41,487 bases of DNA, taken from contig NZ_BNBZ01000046.1 in NCBI RefSeq assembly GCF_014656215.1, positions 1 through 41,487 of the forward strand, read 5' to 3'. Below are positions 7,144 to 14,927 of the stretch, piece by piece. Made by a program: the position numbers and the translations under genes. The stretch's first letter is position 1. Each line of letters opens with the position of its first letter. The notes under the pieces were generated by a model, which saw nothing but the letters and a program-made list of their open reading frames with translations, had not been told where the DNA came from and searched no databases. The stretch comes from Streptomyces zaomyceticus. GTDB taxonomy: Bacteria > Actinomycetota > Actinomycetes > Streptomycetales > Streptomycetaceae.

Positions 7144-9315
7144 TCAGACCGTCCGCACCCCCAGGGACCGCTTCAGGAAGTCCACCTGGAGCAGGAGCAG
7201 GTTCTCCGCGACCTGCTCCTGCGGCGTCATATGAGTGACCCCGGACAGCGGCAGCACCTCGTGCGGCCGGCCCGCCGCGAGCAGCGCCGAGGAGAGCCGC
7301 AGCGCGTGCGCGACCACCACGTTGTCGTCCGCGAGACCGTGGACGATCATCATCGGCCGCGCGGGCACCTCCGGCTCGCAGAGCCCGTCGTCGGTGAGGA
7401 GCGACTGCGCCGCGTACACCTCCGGGTCGTCCTGCGGCGTGCCGAGATACCGCTCCGTGTAGTGGGTGTCGTACAGCCGCCAGTCCGTCACCGGCGCCCC
7501 GACGACGGCCGCGTGGAAGACGTCCGGCCGCCGCAGCACCGCCCGCGCCGCGAGGTAGCCGCCGTACGACCAGCCCCGGATCGCCACCCGCTCCAGATCG
7601 AGCGGAAAGCGCCCGGCAAGGCCCAGGAGCGCGTCCACCTGGTCGTCGAGGGTCGGCGAGAAGTCCCGCGCGATCGCCTTCTCCCAGGCGGGGGAACGGC
7701 CCGGGGTGCCCCGCCCGTCCGCCACGACCACCGCGAAGCCCTGGTCGGCGAACCACTGGGACGTCAGGTGCGGATTGTGCGCCGCGACCACCCGCGGCCC
7801 GTGCGGGCCGCCGTACGGATCCATCAGGACCGGCAGCGGCCCGTCGCCCTCCTCGTACCCCGAGGGCAGCAGCACCGCGCACGGGATCCGCCGGGCGCCC
7901 GCCTCCGTGAGCCGCACATGGGCGCCGAGCACCGGCCGCTGGGCGTACGAGGCCACCACCGCGACCTGTTCGCCGTCCCGCAGCACCCGCGCCACGCTCC
8001 CGGGCGTCTCCGGGCGCGCCGACACGAGCACGGTCACCGGCCCCGAGCGCACCGCCCCGTGCGTCCCGACGCCCTCGGACAGCCGCTCCGCGCCCCGGCC
8101 GGTCACCCGGTACACATGGATCTCGCCGGTCTCCGGCCGGTCCGGGTCGGCCCCGGCGCCGGCCGACGCCGACACGAGGAAGTCGTCCGCCCCGATGTCG
8201 AGCACGGCCCTGACGTGCAGGGCCCCGTCGGTGAGCGTTCGGTCGTCCACGGCCAGGGCGCGGGCGCCGCTCTCGTCGGTGAGCCGTACGAGCCGGCCGT
8301 CCGGAGTCCACCCCGGCACCCCCGGCAGCAGCTCCAGCCACACCGGGTCCCGCTCCGCCCGTACGGTCGTGGTCCGCCCGGACTCCGGATCGACCGCCAG
8401 GAACAGCTGCTCGCGCTGGTCCCGCGCTTGGACGAGAAGGAGCGGCGCCCCCGCCGCGGACCAGTGCACCCGCGCGAGGTACGGGAACCGCTCCCGGTCC
8501 CACAGCACCTCCGTACGGGCCCCTTCGAGGTCCACGACGAAGAGCCGGACCTCCGCGTTGGCGGTGCCCGCCGCCGGGTACGCCACCCGCTGCGGCTCCC
8601 GGTCCGGGTGCGCCGGGTCCGCGATCCACCAGAGCCCCACCGCACGGTCGTCCGCCCGTGCGACGAGCAGCCGGTCCGAGGAGGGGGACCACCAGAATCC
8701 CCGGTCCCTGGTCATCTCCTCCGAGGCGATGAATTCGGCCAATCCGTAGGAGACGTGCGCGTCCTCCGGAACGGCCAGCTCCCGGTCGCCCGTTCCGTCC
8801 GCGTCCACCACCCGCAGCGCGCCCTCCGTCACGTACGCCACGAAGCGCCCGTCCGGCGACGGCCGGGGGTCGATCACCGGCCCCGGAACCGGCAGCTCCC
8901 GCGCCGTCCCGGCCCGGAGCTCCGCCGTGAACAGCCGCCCCGACAGGGCGAAGGCCGCCAACTCCACGGCTCCGTCCACCGCGTACGCCACCACACCGGC
9001 CGAGCCCTCCCGGCTCCGTTCCCGGCGCGCCCGCTCCCGCGCCGACAACTCCTCGGCCGCGCCCGCGAGGAGCAGTCCGGGGTCGGCCGCCACCCGTTCC
9101 ACGGGCGGTCCGCCGTCGCGCGGAAGGTCGAGCACCCAGAGCCGGTGCGACCGGTCCGTGCCCGAGGCGGACCTGACGAACACCACGCGCTCCCCGTCCG
9201 GGGAGACCGTGAACGCACGGGGGACCCCCAGGGTGAACCGCTGGGTCCGGGCGTGCTGGCGGGGGAAGGAGAGCCCGGCCGAGGGTGTGGCCGACTGCTG
9301 TCGAGACGAGGTCAT
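7144..9315 (-). CDS. S9 family serine peptidase, DPP-IV-like
   Basis: Predicted cytoplasmic prolyl oligopeptidase-family enzyme, 723 residues. The N-terminal two-thirds is a beta-propeller of the DPPIV_N type (for example SPDGERVVFVR and SPDGRFVAYV blades). The C-terminal alpha/beta hydrolase holds the triad: Ser583 in GWSYGGY, Asp663 in GLADDNV and His695 in GVTHMT. The family cleaves dipeptides or small peptides, often after proline. No signal peptide is visible. The ATG at 9315 was chosen over upstream in-frame codons because TAGTTT (9328-9323) lies seven bases before it, the geometry of a leaderless start. A role in processing peptides brought in by the neighbouring importer is possible but is only inference. 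Confidence 0.92.
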   Translation of the reverse strand: MTSSRQQSATPSAGLSFPRQHARTQRFTLGVPRAFTVSPDGERVVFVRSASGTDRSHRLWVLDLPRDGGPPVERVAADPGLLLAGAAEELSARERARRERSREGSAGVVAYAVDGAVELAAFALSGRLFTAELRAGTARELPVPGPVIDPRPSPDGRFVAYVTEGALRVVDADGTGDRELAVPEDAHVSYGLAEFIASEEMTRDRGFWWSPSSDRLLVARADDRAVGLWWIADPAHPDREPQRVAYPAAGTANAEVRLFVVDLEGARTEVLWDRERFPYLARVHWSAAGAPLLLVQARDQREQLFLAVDPESGRTTTVRAERDPVWLELLPGVPGWTPDGRLVRLTDESGARALAVDDRTLTDGALHVRAVLDIGADDFLVSASAGAGADPDRPETGEIHVYRVTGRGAERLSEGVGTHGAVRSGPVTVLVSARPETPGSVARVLRDGEQVAVVASYAQRPVLGAHVRLTEAGARRIPCAVLLPSGYEEGDGPLPVLMDPYGGPHGPRVVAAHNPHLTSQWFADQGFAVVVADGRGTPGRSPAWEKAIARDFSPTLDDQVDALLGLAGRFPLDLERVAIRGWSYGGYLAARAVLRRPDVFHAAVVGAPVTDWRLYDTHYTERYLGTPQDDPEVYAAQSLLTDDGLCEPEVPARPMMIVHGLADDNVVVAHALRLSSALLAAGRPHEVLPLSGVTHMTPQEQVAENLLLLQVDFLKRSLGVRTV

Positions 9316-9496
9316 GCGGCTGAAACTAGCGCCGTGCGCCCCCCTCGTGCCCCCGTCCGCCGATCGATGCGGCCGCACGGATAGTTATGATCCGTAGCGC
9401 TAGGTGGGTATGCATCCGACGGGCCTGCCCCCTGGCACATGCTGATCGACCGAACCACTCGAATATCCGACCGAAGAAGTGTGGAGGTGAACCGCC

Positions 9497-9691
9497 GTGG
9501 CACTCTCGATCTCCGTGGTGGTGCTGCTGGCGATCGTCGTCTTCCTTCTGATCCGGAAATCCGGGCTGAAGGCCGGACATGCGGCGGTCTGCGCGCTCCT
9601 GGGCTTCTACCTGGCCAGCTCGTCCATCGCCCCGTCCATCAGCACCCTCACCACGAACGTGGCGAACATGGTCGGCGGCCTCAAGTTCTGA
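9497..9691 (+). CDS. Small (64-residue) membrane protein, function unknown
   Basis: A real small gene: GTG start at 9497 with a near-perfect ribosome site GGAGGTGA at 9483-9490. The product has an N-terminal membrane segment (LSISVVVLLAIVVFLLI, residues 3-19), a short basic turn (RKSGLKAG), a second hydrophobic part (about residues 29-46) and a polar end rich in Ser, Thr and Asn. The layout suggests a hairpin of two segments. No family is recognised. It is divergent from the S9 peptidase and 50 bases before mshB, whose own -10 box lies in the gap. Confidence 0.82.
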   Translation: MALSISVVVLLAIVVFLLIRKSGLKAGHAAVCALLGFYLASSSIAPSISTLTTNVANMVGGLKF

Positions 9692-9729
9692 GCCGCCCAC
9701 GTCAGGGCCTTTCCTCCGGCCGGACCTCG

Positions 9730-9735
9730 TAGGGT
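9730..9735 (+). promoter_or_regulatory. -10 box of mshB
   Basis: TAGGGT fits the actinobacterial TANNNT -10 consensus and lies six bases before the mshB ATG, so the transcript would start at or next to the start codon. A GGTGGGGA sequence partly overlaps it and could serve as a ribosome site for a longer read-through transcript. Confidence 0.5.
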
Positions 9736-9741
9736 GGGGAC

Positions 9742-10632
9742 ATGTCCGATCTCCCCGCCCGCCGTCTGCTGCTCGTGCACGCGCACCCGGACGACGAGTC
9801 GATCAACAACGGCGCCACCATGGCCAGGTACGCGGCCGAGGGCGCCCTCGTCACCCTGGTCACCTGCACGCTCGGCGAGGAGGGCGAGGTCATCCCGCCC
9901 GAGCTCGCCCACCTGGCCCCCGACCGGGAGGACCGGCTCGGCCCCCATCGTGTCGGCGAACTCGCCGCCGCGATGACCGAGCTGGGCGTCACCGACCACC
10001 GCTTCCTCGGTGGCCCCGGCCGCTTCCGCGACTCCGGAATGATGGGCGCCGAACAGAACAAGCGTGAGAACGCCTTCTGGAACACCGACGTCGACACCGC
10101 CGCCCCGTACCTCGTCGAGGTGATCAGGGAGACCCGCCCGCAGGTCCTCGTCACCTACGACCCCGACGGCGGCTACGGCCACCCCGACCACATCCAGGCC
10201 CACCGGGTCGCCATGCGCGCCGCCGAACTCGCCGCCGACCCCGCCTACCGCCCCGACCTCGGAGCGGCCCACACGATCGCCAAGATCTACTGGAACAGGG
10301 TCCCGCGCCCGGTCGCCGAGGCCGGGTTCGCCCGGCTGCGCGCCGAGGGTTCCGCCTTCCCGGCCGTCGCCGTCGTCGACGACGTCCCCGGAGTCGTCGA
10401 CGAGGACCGGATCACCGCCGAGATCGACGCGGGACCGGAGCACACCGCCCGCAAGAGCGCGGCGATGGCCGCGCACGCCACCCAAGTCGCGGTCGACGGT
10501 CCCTTCTTCGCCCTCTCCAACGACCTGGGCCAGCCGATCTTCACCACGGAGTACTACGAGTTGGTGCGGGGCGCCGCGGGCGCTCCCGCCGGCGCACGCG
10601 AGACGGACCTGTTCGCGGGGGTGACCGCGTGA
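9742..10632 (+). CDS. mshB: Mycothiol biosynthesis deacetylase MshB
   Basis: Zinc deacetylase that removes acetyl from N-acetyl-glucosaminyl-inositol in mycothiol synthesis, the cytoplasmic thiol buffer of actinobacteria. 296 residues, the family's usual length. The zinc-site motif AHPDDES gives His15 and Asp18 (with Asp17 as likely catalytic base), and GYGHPDHIQAH gives His147 as the third ligand. The conserved FLGGPGRFRDSGMMG block is also present. The downstream DUF6113-like gene overlaps its stop codon by four bases, so the two are translated together. Mycobacterial mshB lies at the start of the same conserved gene order. Confidence 0.96.
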   Translation: MSDLPARRLLLVHAHPDDESINNGATMARYAAEGALVTLVTCTLGEEGEVIPPELAHLAPDREDRLGPHRVGELAAAMTELGVTDHRFLGGPGRFRDSGMMGAEQNKRENAFWNTDVDTAAPYLVEVIRETRPQVLVTYDPDGGYGHPDHIQAHRVAMRAAELAADPAYRPDLGAAHTIAKIYWNRVPRPVAEAGFARLRAEGSAFPAVAVVDDVPGVVDEDRITAEIDAGPEHTARKSAAMAAHATQVAVDGPFFALSNDLGQPIFTTEYYELVRGAAGAPAGARETDLFAGVTA

Positions 10633-11009
10633 ACCCCACGACGCCCGGAACGCTCCCCGTCTCCCGTAACGCCCGATTCGCCTGGTACGCGGGGCTGGCC
10701 GTCCTCGGTTTCCTCGTCGGCACCGCCGGTGCCCTCGTCCAAGCCGCCTGGCTGCCCCTCGGCTTGCTCCTCGCGCTCCTCGCGACCGGGGGCCTCTTCT
10801 ACGGCGGCATGCGGGCCACCGGAACCCAGGTCGGCGTGGCCGCCGGCGGAGGCGGCTGGCTGATCGCCGTCATCCTGCTCAGCTTCGGACGCCCGGAGGG
10901 TGACGGTGCGTTCGGCGGAGGCGTCGGCGAGCTGCTCTTCCTCTTCGGGGGCATGGCGATCGCTGTGATGTGCACCACGCTCTCCCGGCTGCCCCGACCG
11001 ACCCCGTGA
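10629..11009 (+). CDS. Small membrane protein, DUF6113-like
   Basis: 126 residues with about three membrane segments (near residues 19-39, 42-62, and 73-112 as one or two) and glycine-rich links (GVAAGGGGW). The GTG start at 10629 overlaps the mshB stop in a GTGA arrangement, a sign of translational coupling. The sequence resembles the Streptomyces DUF6113 family, recognised by eye only. Its function is unknown; the tight link to mshB is conserved in Streptomyces as far as I recall, but no role in mycothiol metabolism is known. Confidence 0.82.
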   Translation: MNPTTPGTLPVSRNARFAWYAGLAVLGFLVGTAGALVQAAWLPLGLLLALLATGGLFYGGMRATGTQVGVAAGGGGWLIAVILLSFGRPEGDGAFGGGVGELLFLFGGMAIAVMCTTLSRLPRPTP

Positions 11010-11010
11010 A

Positions 11011-11039
11011 CAGGACGACTTGAGACCGGGGACGTCCTG
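11011..11039. terminator. Weak hairpin after the mshB operon
   Basis: A 7-bp inverted repeat (CAGGACG at 11011-11017 and CGTCCTG at 11033-11039) with a 15-base loop starts two bases after the stop codon. It is weaker than the other hairpins in this window and may give only partial termination. Confidence 0.3.
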
Positions 11040-11184
11040 ACTTCGGCCGGATTGCGCGTGGTCGGTCACCCGGGGGTCGGGTATGTGACGGCGGCGGCCA
11101 GTATGGTGGTGCGCGCCGCCGAACCGCCCGGGTTACACGAGCATCAGCAAGAGCGGGCGGTGGAGCCAACCGGGAGATCCTGCT

Positions 11185-13434
11185 TTGAGTCGTGAAACTG
11201 GTCGAGAGACTGACAGTTCGTCCTCCGGCGCCCAGGGGCGCGGTGGAGCAGCCGCGTACCCCTCGGGTACACCGCCGTACGGATCCCGCCAGTATCCGTC
11301 GCTCCACCCCTCGCAGGACGCGCCGGAGGAGACCGCCGCGCCCGCGCCGCCGGAGGAGCCCAAGACCGAGACGACGCTGACGACCCGGATCCGGATCAAC
11401 ATCCCGGGTTCGCGTCCGATCCCGCCGGTCGTGGTCCGCACCACGGTCAGCGAGACGCCCGCGTCGTCGCCGGCACCGGCGCCCGCTCCGGAGCCCGCGC
11501 CCGTCGTGGAGCCGGAGCCCGAGCCGGTGGCGGCCCCGGAGCCGCCGCAGGCCGAGGAGACGCCGAAGGCGAGGGAGACGAGCGACTGGTTCGCGCCCCG
11601 CAAGGCGGCGCCCCAGGCCCCGGCCCCCACGCCCGCGCTGCCGCCCGCCCCCGCCCCGGCCCCGAAGCCGGCTTCGCCGCTCGGCGGGCCGGACGCCCAG
11701 GGCACGGGCTTCGCGGGCTCGGCGACCTCGGGCGTCCCGACGGTCGGCAGCACCCCGTCGAGCCGCCCGGTCACGGGAGGCACCCCCGGCAACCCGCTCT
11801 ACGAGAGCGGCACCCCGGCGGGCGGTACGCCGATGTACTCGGGGACGCCCGCGGGCGGAACGCCGATGTACGACGGCACCCCGTCCGGCGGAACACCGAT
11901 GTACGACGGCACTCCTGCCGGCGGTACGCCGATGTACGACGGCACCCCCGCCGGAGGAACCCCGATGTACTCGGGGACCCCCGCCGGCGGTACGCCCGCG
12001 TACCCCGGCCCGGGCCGGGGCGGTCCGGGCGGGCCGACCGGACCCACCACCGGCCCGATGACCGGCACGGCGTCGCTGGGCGGCCCTCCGCCGGGCCCGT
12101 TCCAGGGTCAGGGGCAGGGGGGTCAGGGTGGCGGTCAGCGCGGCCCCGGTCAGCGTGGCCCCGGACAGGGCGGCGGCCCCGGCCAGGGCGCGGGCTCCCC
12201 GTTCCCCGGCGGTGCTCCCGGCGGTGCCCCCCGGATGTCCGACGACACCGCGATCCTCACCCCGCAGCCACCCGCGCCGGCCCCCGGACGGGGCGGACCG
12301 GGCGGACCGGGTCAGCCGGCCGACGGCAACGGCCACATCTCCGGTGACACGCTCACCAGCGGCATCCCCGTCGTCCCGTCGAAGGCGGCCCGCCCGAACC
12401 TCACCCCGCGCATCGAGGAGCGGACGGCCCCGGCCCCCGCGCCCGCACCGCGACAGGCGGCGGCGCCCGGCCGCGCCCCGGCGAAGAAGGGCCGTTCCAA
12501 GCTGGTCCTCGCCGCCGTCGGAGTCGTCGGCCTCGCCGGTGTCGCCTACGGCGCCGGACTGCTCCTGAACCACTCCGACGTCCCGAAGGGGACCACGGTC
12601 CTCGGCGTGGACATCGGCGGCGGTACGAAGGACGAGGCCGTCAACAAGCTGGACGCGGCCCTCGGCAAGCGCGCCGGGACCCCGCTCCAGCTCGGCATCG
12701 GAGGCAAGAAGGTCCAGCTGGCCCCGGACAAGGCGGGCCTGGCCCTCGACAGCCAGGAGACCGTCCGCGCCGCGGCGGGCAGCGACTACAACCCGGTCTC
12801 CGTCATCGGCTCCCTCTTCGGCGGCGAGCGCGTCGCCAAGCCGGTCTTCCCGGTCGACGAGGAGAAGCTCGCCGTCACGCTGAACGACCTGGCCGGCAAG
12901 GCGGCGTCGGCGACCGAGGGCACGATCCTGTTCGCCCCGAACAAGGTGACGCCCGTCGAGGGCAAGCCCGGCAAGGGTCTCGACATCCAGCGCTCGATGA
13001 TCTCCGTGCGGGACGCGTTCCGCGCCCAGGTGGAGACCGGCCAGAGCAAGCTGGTCGAGCTGCCGGTCACGAACCGCCAGCCGAGCGTCACCAAGGCCGA
13101 GGTGGACCGGGCGATGAAGGAGTTCGCCACCCCCGCCATGTCCGGCGTGATCAGGATCTACGCGGGCCAGAAGTTCATCGACTTCGGCCCGGCGCGGTCC
13201 CTGCCGCAGATCCTCTCCATGAAGGCGGTCGACGGCCGGCTGGTCGAGGTCTACGACAAGAAGGCGATCGAGAGGCTGCTCGACGGCGCCTTCGCCGGAG
13301 TCATGATCACCAAGGGCGACGGCACCAAGCACGAGGTCTCCGCCGACGACGTGGCCTTCGTGATGCGTGACGCGCTCCTCGGCAAGACCCAGGCCGAACG
13401 CACCAAGCGGATCGACCTCAGCGGCGAAGGCTGA
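11185..13434 (+). CDS. Membrane-anchored protein with putative peptidoglycan-binding domains and a long disordered N-terminus
   Basis: A 749-residue protein in three parts. Residues 1 to about 438 are low-complexity (Pro, Gly, Ala, Thr) and include six 11-residue repeats around GTPAGGTPMYD. A single membrane segment follows at about 440-462 (LVLAAVGVVGLAGVAYGAG). The remainder is extracellular and resembles the putative peptidoglycan-binding domain found in VanW/YoaR-type proteins (for example VLGVDIGGGTKDEAVNKL and PVEGKPGKGLDIQRS); I see no VanW domain itself. The TTG start at 11185 has GGGAG eight bases upstream. It may sense or tether the cell wall with an intracellular flexible arm, which is inference. 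Confidence 0.85.
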   Translation: MSRETGRETDSSSSGAQGRGGAAAYPSGTPPYGSRQYPSLHPSQDAPEETAAPAPPEEPKTETTLTTRIRINIPGSRPIPPVVVRTTVSETPASSPAPAPAPEPAPVVEPEPEPVAAPEPPQAEETPKARETSDWFAPRKAAPQAPAPTPALPPAPAPAPKPASPLGGPDAQGTGFAGSATSGVPTVGSTPSSRPVTGGTPGNPLYESGTPAGGTPMYSGTPAGGTPMYDGTPSGGTPMYDGTPAGGTPMYDGTPAGGTPMYSGTPAGGTPAYPGPGRGGPGGPTGPTTGPMTGTASLGGPPPGPFQGQGQGGQGGGQRGPGQRGPGQGGGPGQGAGSPFPGGAPGGAPRMSDDTAILTPQPPAPAPGRGGPGGPGQPADGNGHISGDTLTSGIPVVPSKAARPNLTPRIEERTAPAPAPAPRQAAAPGRAPAKKGRSKLVLAAVGVVGLAGVAYGAGLLLNHSDVPKGTTVLGVDIGGGTKDEAVNKLDAALGKRAGTPLQLGIGGKKVQLAPDKAGLALDSQETVRAAAGSDYNPVSVIGSLFGGERVAKPVFPVDEEKLAVTLNDLAGKAASATEGTILFAPNKVTPVEGKPGKGLDIQRSMISVRDAFRAQVETGQSKLVELPVTNRQPSVTKAEVDRAMKEFATPAMSGVIRIYAGQKFIDFGPARSLPQILSMKAVDGRLVEVYDKKAIERLLDGAFAGVMITKGDGTKHEVSADDVAFVMRDALLGKTQAERTKRIDLSGEG
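11806..12003 (+). repeat. Six tandem 33-bp coding repeats
   Basis: Six head-to-tail copies of a 33-base unit encode S/D-GTP(A/S)GGTP(M/A)Y. The copies differ mostly at third codon positions, so the peptide is under selection while the DNA has drifted. The number of copies is likely to vary between strains through slippage or recombination. Confidence 0.9.
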
Positions 13435-13446
13435 CAGCCGGAGTCA

Positions 13447-13504
13447 CCCACGCCCCCCCGAGCCCCCGCCCGACGCCCCGTCGGCCGGGGGCTCGGCGCG
13501 TGGG
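13447..13504. terminator. Large bidirectional terminator between convergent genes
   Basis: A nested hairpin: the main 10-bp stem pairs 13459-13468 with 13486-13495, inner pairs continue after one mismatch, and an outer 7-bp arm (CCCACGC 13447-13453 with GCGTGGG 13498-13504) clasps it. It lies between the stop codons of two convergent genes and can serve both. Confidence 0.75.
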
Positions 13505-13551
13505 CGCCCCCGCGCGGGTGCGGGGAGCGTGGGGGTGGGGCCGGCTCGCGT

Positions 13552-13917
13552 TCAGTAGTGGGCGACGAGGACGGCGGAGAGGGAGAGAGCGCCGGGGAGG
13601 GCCTGGGCGAAGAGGATGCGGCGGTTGGCCGTGACGGCGCCGTAGAAGCCGGCGATCACGACGCAGGACAGGAAGAAGACCTGAGCGGCGAAGCCGGTCG
13701 GGTCGTCGGCGATCAGCCCCCAGACCAGCCCGGCGGCGAGGAAGCCGTTGTAGAGGCCCTGGTTGGCGGCCATGGCCGCGGTGTCACGGGCTGTCTTCGC
13801 GTCGAAGCCGGAGAAGCGACGGCCGGTCTCCCGCTCCCACAGGAACATCTCCATCACCAGGATGTAGGCGTGCAGCAGGGCGACGAGGGCGACGAGGATG
13901 TCTGCGGTCAGCGGCAT
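13552..13917 (-). CDS. DUF1304 family membrane protein
   Basis: 121 residues with four predicted membrane segments and the family's typical start, MPLTADILVALVALLHAYIL, followed by the conserved EMFLWE and NQGLYNGFLAAGL patterns. DUF1304 proteins are small inner-membrane proteins of unknown function. The ATG at 13917 gives the usual family length; the ribosome site is weak. It is divergent from the alkylation-repair-like gene, with about 105 bases between them. Confidence 0.88.
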   Translation of the reverse strand: MPLTADILVALVALLHAYILVMEMFLWERETGRRFSGFDAKTARDTAAMAANQGLYNGFLAAGLVWGLIADDPTGFAAQVFFLSCVVIAGFYGAVTANRRILFAQALPGALSLSAVLVAHY

Positions 13918-13993
13918 GGCCGCATTCTGCCGCCGGCCGGGCGGACGGCCGGTGCGCGACGCGTGCCCGCCGGGTGGCCGCCTCCCGTCGTCG

Positions 13994-13999
13994 TAGGCT
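13994..13999 (+). promoter_or_regulatory. -10 box upstream of the AlkD-like gene
   Basis: TAGGCT matches TANNNT and lies 24 bases before the ATG, leaving a short leader that contains the GGGAGG ribosome site at 14015-14020. No clear -35 is visible. Confidence 0.4.
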
Positions 14000-14023
14000 G
14001 AATGCCGTGGGCGAGGGAGGCCG

Positions 14024-14713
14024 ATGGTGACCGGGACGACGACGGCCGGGACGACCCTGGCCGAGGTGATGGCCGAGCTGGCCGGGCTCGAGGACGCGAA
14101 GACGCGGGCGGTGAACGAGCGGCACGGTGACGACCACGGTGTGAACCTCGGGAAGCTGCGCGCCCTCGCGAAGCGGCTGAAGACCCGGCAGGACCTCGCG
14201 TACGGGCTCTGGGAGACGGACGACACCGCCGCGAGACTGCTGGCGCTCCTGATCTGCCGCCCGAAGGCCTACGGCCGTGACGAGCTCGACACCATGCTCC
14301 GCGGGGCCCGCACCCCCAAGGTGCACGACTGGCTCGTGAACTACGTGGTGAAGAAGAACCCGCACGCCGAGGAGCTGCGGGTGGCGTGGACCGCCGATCC
14401 GGATCCGGTGGTCGCGAGCGCCGGCTGGGCGCTGACCACCGAACGCGTGGCGAGGAAGCCCGAGGGCCTCGACCTCGCCGGGCTGCTCGACGTCGTGGAG
14501 GCGGAGATGAAGGACGCCCCGGACCGCCTCCAGTGGGCGATGAACCACTGCCTGGCCCAGATCGGCATCGAGCACGCCGAGCTGCGCGCACGTGCGCTCG
14601 ACATCGGCGAGCGCCTGGAGGTGCTCAAGGACTACCCGACGTCCCCGGGCTGCACGTCCCCGTTCGCGCCCGCGTGGATCGACGAGATGGTGCGCCGGCG
14701 GGCCGACGCGTAG
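14024..14713 (+). CDS. DNA alkylation repair (AlkD-like, HEAT-repeat) protein
   Basis: A 229-residue, all-helical protein resembling the DNA_alkylation family, in which stacked HEAT-like repeats hold DNA and remove alkylated bases without flipping them. Helical repeat units such as DLAYGLWETDDTAARLLALLI and VHDWLVNYVV are visible. I cannot confirm the catalytic residues by eye, so it could be a non-enzymatic HEAT-repeat relative. ATG 14024 lies only three bases after GGGAGG; GTG 14027 gives better spacing and would shorten the protein by one residue. A second alkylation-repair gene (tag) lies about 10 kb away. Confidence 0.8.
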   Translation: MVTGTTTAGTTLAEVMAELAGLEDAKTRAVNERHGDDHGVNLGKLRALAKRLKTRQDLAYGLWETDDTAARLLALLICRPKAYGRDELDTMLRGARTPKVHDWLVNYVVKKNPHAEELRVAWTADPDPVVASAGWALTTERVARKPEGLDLAGLLDVVEAEMKDAPDRLQWAMNHCLAQIGIEHAELRARALDIGERLEVLKDYPTSPGCTSPFAPAWIDEMVRRRADA

Positions 14714-14773
14714 AGAGGCCGCGACCGCCGTCCCTCCGCCGAAAACCGCTCGCCCCCGGTCCTCCTCGCCTCC

Positions 14774-14779
14774 TAGGAT
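14774..14779 (+). promoter_or_regulatory. -10 box of the tRNA-like gene
   Basis: TAGGAT fits the -10 consensus and lies ten bases before the first base of the acceptor helix at 14790. This is the spacing expected if transcription begins a few bases before, or at, the mature 5' end. Confidence 0.45.
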
Positions 14780-14789
14780 CTCCTCCAAG

Positions 14790-14866
14790 GGCGGGGTCGT
14801 AGCACAGAGGTAATGCGCCGCGATGACATCTCGGAGGACGCCGGTTCGAATCCGGTCGCCCCGCCC
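14790..14866 (+). tRNA. tRNA-like gene, anticodon GAC by position (Val), with atypical acceptor
   Basis: From canonical position 8 to 65 the fold is tRNA-like. U8-A9 is at 14800-14801. The D arm is 14802-14816, with GG in the loop. The anticodon arm is 14818-14834, with loop ATGACAT and anticodon GAC at 14825-14827. A five-base variable loop and a T arm with loop TTCGAAT (14845-14851) follow. The acceptor is odd. Canonical register gives two mismatches (1-72 and 5-68), while the best pairing is nine base pairs, 14790-14796 with 14859-14865 and 14798-14799 with 14857-14858, leaving U14797 bulged. The anticodon stem has one C-U mismatch. CCA is not encoded. It may be a diverged tRNA-Val, a pseudogene, or a tRNA-like RNA with another job. 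Confidence 0.6.
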
Positions 14867-14927
14867 CCCTCGCGCCCGCGCGGCGCGAGGGGACGGCCGG
14901 GGGACCCCTCACGGCCCCCGGGCCGAG

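Noticed and set aside
14790..14866. tRNA-like gene as an attachment site of an integrated element
   Set aside because: No integrase, excisionase or direct repeat of the tRNA 3' end was found nearby.
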